6,793 bases of DNA, taken from NCBI GenBank assembly GCA_020431945.1, contig JAGQHH010000527.1, forward strand, positions 1 to 6,793, written 5' to 3'. The first letter of the stretch is position 1. Every line of letters starts with the position of its first letter. Positions 1-4,966 of the stretch are shown one piece after another. Made by a program: the position numbers and the translations under genes. The DNA comes from Cyanobacteria bacterium HKST-UBA02 (GTDB lineage: Bacteria > Cyanobacteriota > Vampirovibrionia > Obscuribacterales > Obscuribacteraceae). The notes beneath the pieces were generated by a model. The model was given only the letters and a program-made list of their open reading frames with translations. It had not been told where the DNA came from and ran no database searches.

Positions 1-20
1 CTCAACCGATATCGGTTGAG
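1..20. terminator. Perfect 20-base palindrome after the last gene, possible terminator or operator
   Basis: The half-sites CTCAACCGAT and ATCGGTTGAG are exact reverse complements, with no spacer. As RNA it gives an 8-bp stem with an AUAU loop. It lies 36 bases after the stop of the TraE-like gene, where an operon terminator would be expected. The U-tract that a minus-strand terminator needs would lie left of the window, so this cannot be confirmed. On the plus strand it is followed only by TTTAAG, a weak tract. Perfect dyad symmetry is also typical of dimeric regulator binding sites. Confidence 0.45.
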
Positions 21-44
21 TTTAAGAAGGAGCAATTCCGGTCC

Positions 45-61
45 GCTAAGCTCGACTTAGC
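45..61 (-). other. Small inverted repeat over the stop codon of the TraE-like gene
   Basis: GCTAAG (45-50) and CTTAGC (56-61) are exact reverse complements around a 5-base loop. The repeat covers the TAA stop at 57-59. A 6-bp stem is weak and can arise by chance. If real, it would be the first of two hairpins at the 3' end of the transcript, together with the palindrome at 1-20. Confidence 0.25.
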
Positions 62-617
62 CCGGATTTACAGGTTTTTCCTGGAACTCAGCCACAATTG
101 GCTTTTTGGTCTTGCCGCTGATGCCCACTAGATAGACGAAATGGAAGGGCTGCGGCGTGGTCGGCCCGGTCTCGTCGGAGGAATGGATGGCGATCACGCC
201 CTGGACATCCACAGGGACGAGACCACTTTGATTGGGGTCATTCAGGGAGACCGAATCGAACCGAACTGTGCATACCTGCCTGGTCCTCTGGAGCTCGAGG
301 TTTGTTACTTTCAGCTCGTCATTATTGGCAGCCAGCAGTTTCTTGGCCCTCAGATAAGTAAGCACCTTCGGGGCGAGCTCGCTCTGGAGCTGGACAGTGG
401 AGTCCATGTAGGTGATATAGCTGGTGTCCAGGAGATGGATCGTGACTTGCTTGGCAAAATCGACGAAATTGGTCTGCAACTCCTTTGAGACCGCCTCCTT
501 TTTAGGTCTGGAGACGAAGAGAATAAAATTGAAAAAGAGGCTCAATGCCAGGAGAATATGGACAGCATACTGTCTGAGCAGGATTTCGGGTGTTATTTTT
601 CTTACGCGCCAGTACAT
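57..617 (-). CDS. TraE/VirB8-like conjugative transfer protein
   Basis: A 186-residue bitopic membrane protein: basic N-terminus (MYWRVRKITPE), one hydrophobic helix at about 18-35, then a soluble domain expected in the periplasm. The order of elements follows TraE of F-type systems: an anchor, a helix with aromatic and Thr/Ser residues (51-70), a helix with LAPKVLTYLRAKK (81-93), a strand with VRFDSVSL (118-125), VPVDVQGVIAIHS (134-146) and FHFVYLVGIS (158-167). TraE/VirB8 proteins form inner-membrane scaffolds of the T4SS. Position after virB4 and an anchored partner fits. The assignment is by layout, not a search; a TcpC-like or unrelated anchored protein remains possible. The ATG at 615-617 is one base after the upstream TGA, with GTGGAG about 10 bases upstream, so translation is probably coupled. 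The stop TAA at 57-59 falls inside a small inverted repeat. Confidence 0.85.
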   Translation of the reverse strand: MYWRVRKITPEILLRQYAVHILLALSLFFNFILFVSRPKKEAVSKELQTNFVDFAKQVTIHLLDTSYITYMDSTVQLQSELAPKVLTYLRAKKLLAANNDELKVTNLELQRTRQVCTVRFDSVSLNDPNQSGLVPVDVQGVIAIHSSDETGPTTPQPFHFVYLVGISGKTKKPIVAEFQEKPVNPG

Positions 618-618
618 T

Positions 619-1002
619 TCATTTCAGCTCCACTTTGCCTAAGACCCATGACGCCCCGGATTTGTAGAAGGTCAAGTTGGCCTGGAAATCGACACGTTCG
701 CTGCTAGAATCGCTTTGCGCGGACCCGGCTGTCTGACCGTCCGGCTGTTTCGATATCAACTGGCGGCCGCTGACTTTTACCAGGGACTCACGGTCATTCC
801 TATTTATTACCTGGGCGTTCATTGACTCCACTTCTGATACCACTGAGAGTCTCGGGAAGCTGTATGAAAAGATGCCCATGGCCACTGTCCTGGCTTCTTC
901 GGAAAGCCTCATGTCCTGTACCAGCTTGAGAGTGCCCCATACGACAATCAAGAGTGCGCAGAACATGACGAACCAGCGGTTGGGCGTGAAAATCTTTTCC
1001 AT
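619..1002 (-). CDS. Small bitopic membrane protein, possible VirB8/TraE-like scaffold part
   Basis: A 127-residue protein I cannot place firmly. A short positively charged N-terminus is followed by one hydrophobic helix (about 11-27), a helical stretch (30-60) and a probable beta-rich domain (about 60-127) with a Gln/Ser/Asp loop at 85-105 and a C-terminal WVLGKVELK strand. This is the topology of a protein anchored in the inner membrane with its body in the periplasm. The end of the domain (VxVSGR, long polar loop, F-x-A-x-L, then W-V-L-G-K-V-E) is laid out like the end of TraE/VirB8 proteins and like the next gene, so it could be a shortened relative, but similarity at residue level is weak. 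The ATG is 14 bases after the virB4 stop with only a poor AGAAG-type site, suggesting coupled translation. Its stop is one base before the next start. Confidence 0.8.
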   Translation of the reverse strand: MEKIFTPNRWFVMFCALLIVVWGTLKLVQDMRLSEEARTVAMGIFSYSFPRLSVVSEVESMNAQVINRNDRESLVKVSGRQLISKQPDGQTAGSAQSDSSSERVDFQANLTFYKSGASWVLGKVELK

Positions 1003-1016
1003 AAACGGCTTCTGCC

Positions 1017-3800
1017 TTAACCCTCGTGTTGCAGACCCAGATAATAGACGGCTTGTCTACAGGCGTCTGAATAGTTCAACTTGGGATTCTTGGCCTTTAC
1101 CTCCTCGATCATTTTTCTTCTTCTGGGGATATCTCTTATGGGTTCCGATGTGCAGATCCAGTAGTCCATCGGGCTGGGGACCAGCTTGATGGTACCGTGA
1201 ACGGCACCAACGATGAGAAGCGCTTGAGACTCCTTCCGCTTCTCTTCGTCCTTCGAAAATCCTTCGATAGCCAGGACTTCGGCATCTCTCAACCTGAGTG
1301 TTTCTTTCAGGAGTTTGAGATCGCTGGGGTCCTGACGGAGGAGGATTTTCATGTGGGCGTTTTTTACCACCGAATCGGCTTCCTCCTGCTGGCGGAAGAA
1401 ATCCTTCAATTGCTGCGTGATCGAAACGAGCATCATACCGTAGTGACGGGCTCGTCTCGAAAGATCGTCGAGAAGGCGAGCTCCGGCTTTAAAGCGCATG
1501 AGCGTCGAGGCTTCGTCGATGATCGCTGCGAAGCGGACGCCTCGCTCTTTCGACTCGGCGGCTTTCCGCCTGATGAAATCGGCGAGGATATAGACGGCTA
1601 TACGCTCCAGCCGGGGCTCGTTCACTTCTCTTGTATCGAAAACGAGGAACATCTTCTCGGTATCGATATTGGTGTAGCCGTCGACCAGTCCGCCGAAGGC
1701 ACCGGCTTTGGTGAAGAGTGAAAGACCACGTGCGAACTGGCTGAGACGATCCTTCTGGACAGGATCCGACTCGGACATCGCTGCCTGGCTTGTTACCCTG
1801 GCGAGATCCGACATGGTCGGCACTTTTCCATTGAGCTGCGCTTCCAGATAGGCGAGTTTGATCAATCCGTCCAGGAGCGACTTCTCTTCCACGGAGAGTT
1901 CTTCACGACCTTCCGGAGCAAGCATCAAGTCGAGCAGGGCGAGCAAGCTCGAGACCTTGTCCGGGGAAGGTTCTCCTTTGAGCTGGTCTTCTGGCCCGAG
2001 ATCGAACGGATTGAGTATGAATCCCGAGTTGGGACCGAGATCGACATACTGGCACATATCCGTCCCGAGCAGCTCGGTGATGAAACGATAGGAGCCGAAC
2101 TTGTCGACGGTCTTATCTATGAGAACGAAGCGGACGCCCATAGGCAGCAAGCGAAGGATGAGCATGGACACGGCAAATGATTTACCGGCACCGGTGGTAC
2201 CTACGACGAACATATTGTTAGCGTCTTTGCCAGCTCCCCTGAAGAATGGATTGAGCAGGACCGGCTCCCGGGACGCCAGGGCAAATCCGAATGGGACTCC
2301 GTCCGGGGTGCCGCAGGACGCCGTGAAGAAAGGCCAGACCGTACCGACGATGGGAGACATGACCCGGTGCACGATGGCGAGCTTGTCTACTCCCACCGAA
2401 AGCGTGGACTGCCAGGAGTCGAGCTGCAGCAGCTGCCCTCTATCCATGTTGGCGCCACGGTTTTTGAAAACCCTGCGGATCTCGTCCATGTGCGAGCTGA
2501 GTTGCTGCTCCGAATCACCCATGGTGGCAATATAGAGACTGATGTCGAAAGCCTTGTTCGAGCTCCTCAAGAACTCCTGGATCGCAGCGGCAGCCCGGCG
2601 AGTGCCTTCCAGACCTTCCAGGTCGGGAGTGGCGAGCTGGGTGCTGGTGACCACACCGAGGTGATATTTTCGCTTCAGGTCGGCTCGCACTTTGTCCTGA
2701 TCGCACTGGTGGATAAAGACCGACATGGAGTACTCCACACCCAGAGTGAGAAGGTCTACGAGCCAGCCCATCCACGTGTTGTGAGGCATCTGGAACATGT
2801 ACTGGGTGCCGATATATTTTCCGTCGAGCCAGAGATACTCATCATGTACCTTGAGGGCGGAGCCGGCCAGACAGGAGGCTTCCGAAAGACTGGGATGGGA
2901 CGGTGGTGCTTCGGGATCCCGGCTTGCCAGAGAAGGGTTGAGATCCGAGTAGATCAGGTTACGCACTTCTTTGCGGGTGAGAATTTTCGGTCTCAAGTTA
3001 GAGGTACGCAGCTGCTCGAAGGCGGTCTTCACCTGGCGGTTGAGCATGCCCAGATACTCTTCGTGCCTCTGGATCGAGCGTCTGCCGGACCACATCTGGC
3101 CTGATTTGCAGTCCGGGGGCTGGTAGCTGACCACCACATAGAATTCCCTCTGGGGAACGAAACTGACGTCCTGGACACGCCGGAACCATTTGTCCGTGTA
3201 ATCGGCATACCACTTGAGATAAGCGTTGTCGCTCTTGATATGGACCTGATACTGCTCCAGGTATTCATCCACCGAGAGGTGCCGGGACTTGATTATGATC
3301 TGGATATCGGTGTCGCAGGCATTGACGAAATTGGCGAACTGCCTGGCCATCTGGTCCCGGTCCGCATCGTCATAGAGCAGTACATTGACACCTTTGACCA
3401 CTATATATTTGCGGAAGCTGCCATCGGAGAGGACAACCACTCCTTCTTCCTCGTCCTCGCCGGGAATGGAATGGATAAAACAGACGTCCTGCCAGCTTGC
3501 TTCCCCGCGTTTGTCCTTGGGAGCTTCTTTGTCGTCCCGGCCTTCGGTATAGCGGGCGTCGACACCGAAAGGAAGAGCGTTGCGAAGGGCTTCCGGAAGA
3601 GGATTATAGAAACCGGCCACGACATTCTGAATGGACGCTCCCGAGGTTACCGGGATCTGCCTGCCACTGACTCTGCCTCTACCATTGCCATTGCCGTTCC
3701 CATTGCCCTCGTTGCCATCGAGTCGTCTGGTTTCAGAGCGTTTTCGCCTGCGGGAGCTCCCGTCTCCCCTGCCCGATCCTGAACCTCTGCCTCGCGACAT
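1017..3800 (-). CDS. virB4: VirB4/TraC-type T4SS ATPase
   Basis: A complete 927-residue ATPase of the VirB4/TraC family, which powers pilus assembly and substrate transfer at the inner membrane, usually with VirB3. Residues 1-47 are a Gly/Arg/Ser/Asn-rich, probably disordered tail. The family N-terminal domain begins near 100, with GVVVLSDGSFRKYIVVKGVN, QIIIKSRHLSVDEYL and FYVVVSYQPP. The RecA-like domain starts near 500 and holds Walker A GTTGAGKS at 534-541 (Lys540), IDKTVDKFGSY just after, Walker B FAAIIDEAS with Asp762 and Glu763, the basic SRRARHYG at 781-788 and the ITQQ motif at 794-797. All key residues are present, so it should be active. The length is normal once the added tail is allowed for. 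The N-terminal domain looks closer to Gram-positive and cyanobacteria-related VirB4 than to F-plasmid TraC (inference). The start ATG has only a weak AGG-type site upstream. TAA at 1017-1019 lies 14 bases before the next gene. Confidence 0.96.
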   Translation of the reverse strand: MSRGRGSGSGRGDGSSRRRKRSETRRLDGNEGNGNGNGNGRGRVSGRQIPVTSGASIQNVVAGFYNPLPEALRNALPFGVDARYTEGRDDKEAPKDKRGEASWQDVCFIHSIPGEDEEEGVVVLSDGSFRKYIVVKGVNVLLYDDADRDQMARQFANFVNACDTDIQIIIKSRHLSVDEYLEQYQVHIKSDNAYLKWYADYTDKWFRRVQDVSFVPQREFYVVVSYQPPDCKSGQMWSGRRSIQRHEEYLGMLNRQVKTAFEQLRTSNLRPKILTRKEVRNLIYSDLNPSLASRDPEAPPSHPSLSEASCLAGSALKVHDEYLWLDGKYIGTQYMFQMPHNTWMGWLVDLLTLGVEYSMSVFIHQCDQDKVRADLKRKYHLGVVTSTQLATPDLEGLEGTRRAAAAIQEFLRSSNKAFDISLYIATMGDSEQQLSSHMDEIRRVFKNRGANMDRGQLLQLDSWQSTLSVGVDKLAIVHRVMSPIVGTVWPFFTASCGTPDGVPFGFALASREPVLLNPFFRGAGKDANNMFVVGTTGAGKSFAVSMLILRLLPMGVRFVLIDKTVDKFGSYRFITELLGTDMCQYVDLGPNSGFILNPFDLGPEDQLKGEPSPDKVSSLLALLDLMLAPEGREELSVEEKSLLDGLIKLAYLEAQLNGKVPTMSDLARVTSQAAMSESDPVQKDRLSQFARGLSLFTKAGAFGGLVDGYTNIDTEKMFLVFDTREVNEPRLERIAVYILADFIRRKAAESKERGVRFAAIIDEASTLMRFKAGARLLDDLSRRARHYGMMLVSITQQLKDFFRQQEEADSVVKNAHMKILLRQDPSDLKLLKETLRLRDAEVLAIEGFSKDEEKRKESQALLIVGAVHGTIKLVPSPMDYWICTSEPIRDIPRRRKMIEEVKAKNPKLNYSDACRQAVYYLGLQHEG
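3681..3707 (-). repeat. Hexanucleotide repeat coding for Gly-Asn dipeptides in the ATPase tail
   Basis: Units close to ATTGCC (plus strand) recur in tandem at 3684-3707, one of them degenerate, and encode the alternating Gly-Asn run at residues 32-40 of the VirB4 protein. Because the unit is six bases, gain or loss of copies would change tail length without shifting the frame. Confidence 0.6.
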
Positions 3801-3830
3801 TGCCTGAAACCTGCTTCCTATCTGTTCTTC

Positions 3831-3860
3831 AGTGTAATCTTAATTATCATTAAAGGTCAA
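3831..3860 (-). promoter_or_regulatory. Weak candidate promoter before virB4
   Basis: On the minus strand TTGACC (3855-3860) matches 5 of 6 bases of the -35 consensus. TACACT (3831-3836) matches 4 of 6 of the -10 consensus after an 18-base spacer. It lies in the AT-rich 56-base gap between the VirB3-like gene and virB4, the AT-richest spot between genes here. Such matches are common in AT-rich DNA, and the tight gene spacing argues that virB4 is mainly read from an upstream promoter. Confidence 0.2.
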
Positions 3861-4243
3861 CTTGTCTCCCTTGTATCGGACTCAATATAGTACTCCTCGG
3901 CTATTTGCTTCTCGATAATGGTCGGATCGGGATAGAGCGGGGCTTCCGAAGGTTTGGGGATAAAAGTCCGGTTAAGCAAGCCGAGACGGTAGCCGAAGCT
4001 GTTTTTCCACCAGCACATCGGCTTGAGTTCGGTCATGAAGCCGGCAGCGGCTCCCACCGAAACCGAGGCGATGAACGCGAAAAGACCGGCCGGCAAATTG
4101 CCGACCTTCCAGTCACCGGGGCACTTGGTAGCGAAGAAGAAACCGAGCACCACACCGATGACAGTGAAAAATAATTGCTTGAGCGTCAAACCGAAGACTT
4201 TTAGAGGCGTCTTCAGGTTGATCACCTTGTGAACCTGCGACAT
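3857..4243 (-). CDS. VirB3/TraL-like inner-membrane T4SS protein
   Basis: A 128-residue protein with the VirB3/TraL/PrgI layout: a short polar N-terminus ending in a basic KTPLKVFGLTLKQ stretch, a first hydrophobic segment at about 22-39, a short loop, a second at about 51-71, then a charged cytoplasmic tail with WWKNSFGYRLG (78-88) and PLYPDP (102-107). VirB3-family proteins sit in the inner membrane and contact the VirB4 ATPase. The gene directly before virB4 is their usual position and the strongest support here, because the family is too small and divergent for a firm call by eye. The ATG at 4241-4243 has GGGGGA 8 bases upstream. The stop TGA at 3857-3859 is followed by a 56-base AT-rich gap before the ATPase gene. 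The remaining doubt is which named subfamily (TraL, VirB3 or PrgI) it belongs to. Confidence 0.8.
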   Translation of the reverse strand: MSQVHKVINLKTPLKVFGLTLKQLFFTVIGVVLGFFFATKCPGDWKVGNLPAGLFAFIASVSVGAAAGFMTELKPMCWWKNSFGYRLGLLNRTFIPKPSEAPLYPDPTIIEKQIAEEYYIESDTRETS

Positions 4244-4251
4244 TCTGGTTG

Positions 4252-4257
4252 TCCCCC
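4252..4257 (-). promoter_or_regulatory. Ribosome binding site of the VirB3-like gene
   Basis: On the minus strand GGGGGA lies 8 bases before the ATG at 4241-4243, in the 28-base gap after the DUF2225 gene. It is an acceptable Shine-Dalgarno variant and supports this start. Confidence 0.55.
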
Positions 4258-4271
4258 ATTTTCAGAGAGTT

Positions 4272-4892
4272 TCAGGCGACAAAGTCGATTGGAATCAGAT
4301 TCTCTTGCTCTGCCAGCCTGATTAATCGTCGTGCCATCATCGCGAACTTACCGGGTAAGCGCGATACCGCCCCTCTGAAATAGTCGCTCGCTCCTTGAAA
4401 GTCGCCGGAGCGTCGCATTAACTCCCCTATCAAATATTCTATCTCTCCTTTTTTGTCTTTGGGGCAACTGCCATCCATAAGAGACTTATGGAAAGCATCG
4501 ATGGCAAGCCTGCGATATTCGCGGGCTTGCGGAACGGCGCCGTCGTCGTCGGCGCACCAGGCAGCATAAAGATAATACTGCCCGATGGAATAAAAGGTTC
4601 TGCCATTGCGCTCAGCGGTCAGGGCTGCTGTCCGGTATTGCAGATGAGCCGGGATATTCGGCTGGTAGAGGAAGGTCTCGTCGAAAGAGCGACGAAAAGC
4701 GGTAGCCCAGTCGGAATGCCCACAGGACGGGCATGTACAGACTGCGTAGGGCTCGAATTGCTCGGTCTCACCATGGAAATAAAGACGCAATTCGCTGGTC
4801 CGATAACCATTGTCCATGATTATCGGAATCTGTCTCGACCGAAATGCCGAGCCGCAGTTCGGGCACTTGACGCCAATTTCCGCCAGATACAT
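4272..4892 (-). CDS. DUF2225-type zinc-ribbon and TPR-like protein
   Basis: A 206-residue protein resembling the DUF2225 family, whose biochemical function is unknown. Two cysteine pairs, C10-x2-C13 and C54-x2-C57 (with an extra C52), look like a zinc ribbon. The C-terminal half is helical and TPR-like: a Tyr/Ala-rich helix at about 102-138 leads into YLIGELMRRSGDFQGASDYF (153-172), the layout typical of the family. There is no signal peptide or membrane helix, so it is probably cytoplasmic. I chose the ATG at 4890-4892 because GAGAGG lies 7 bases upstream. A GTG at 4944-4946 would add 18 residues but has no Shine-Dalgarno sequence and would code through a predicted leader hairpin. The gene lies 74 bases after the repeat protein and 28 bases before the VirB3-like gene. 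It may help assemble or regulate the secretion machine, but that rests only on position. Family assignment is by remembered motif pattern, not a search. Confidence 0.85.
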   Translation of the reverse strand: MYLAEIGVKCPNCGSAFRSRQIPIIMDNGYRTSELRLYFHGETEQFEPYAVCTCPSCGHSDWATAFRRSFDETFLYQPNIPAHLQYRTAALTAERNGRTFYSIGQYYLYAAWCADDDGAVPQAREYRRLAIDAFHKSLMDGSCPKDKKGEIEYLIGELMRRSGDFQGASDYFRGAVSRLPGKFAMMARRLIRLAEQENLIPIDFVA

Positions 4893-4899
4893 CGGTGAT

Positions 4900-4905
4900 C
4901 CTCTC
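4900..4905 (-). promoter_or_regulatory. Ribosome binding site deciding the DUF2225 start
   Basis: On the minus strand GAGAGG lies 7 bases before the ATG at 4890-4892. This site favours that start over the in-frame GTG at 4944-4946, which has no such site. It begins one base after the predicted leader hairpin ends, so folding could affect access of the ribosome. Confidence 0.65.
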
Positions 4906-4906
4906 G

Positions 4907-4948
4907 GGGTGGCGCTCCTTCTCGTAAGGGGAGATGGAAACGCCACCC
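4907..4948 (-). other. Two-stem hairpin in the leader of the DUF2225 gene
   Basis: GGGTGGCG (4907-4914) and CGCCACCC (4941-4948) are exact reverse complements, giving an 8-bp GC-rich outer stem. Inside it CTCCTT (4915-4920) can pair with AAGGGG (4926-4931), with one wobble pair, around a 5-base loop. A 9-base bulge (4932-4940) separates the stems on one side. It fills more than half of the gap between the repeat protein and the DUF2225 gene. No U-tract follows in the direction of transcription, so it is not a standard intrinsic terminator. An RNA processing, stability or translation-control element would fit. Confidence 0.5.
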
Positions 4949-4966
4949 GGCTACAAGAAACGCTAT

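Noticed and set aside
24..32. AAGAAGGAG on the plus strand, a strong Shine-Dalgarno-like sequence
   Set aside because: No ATG, GTG or TTG start with an open frame follows at a usable distance; it is antisense to the transcript end.
141..642. Plus-strand open frames opposite the TraE-like gene
   Set aside because: They overlap a convincing minus-strand gene with membrane anchor and coupled start, and show no motif.
2367..3104. 245-codon plus-strand open frame
   Set aside because: Antisense to the well-supported VirB4 ATPase, with no recognisable motif.
3240..3782. 180-codon plus-strand open frame
   Set aside because: Antisense to the VirB4 N-terminal region, with no family signal or proper ribosome binding site context.
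4893..4946. GTG start adding 18 residues to the DUF2225 protein
   Set aside because: No Shine-Dalgarno sequence before it. The added residues do not resemble the family, and the ATG at 4890-4892 has a good site 7 bases upstream.
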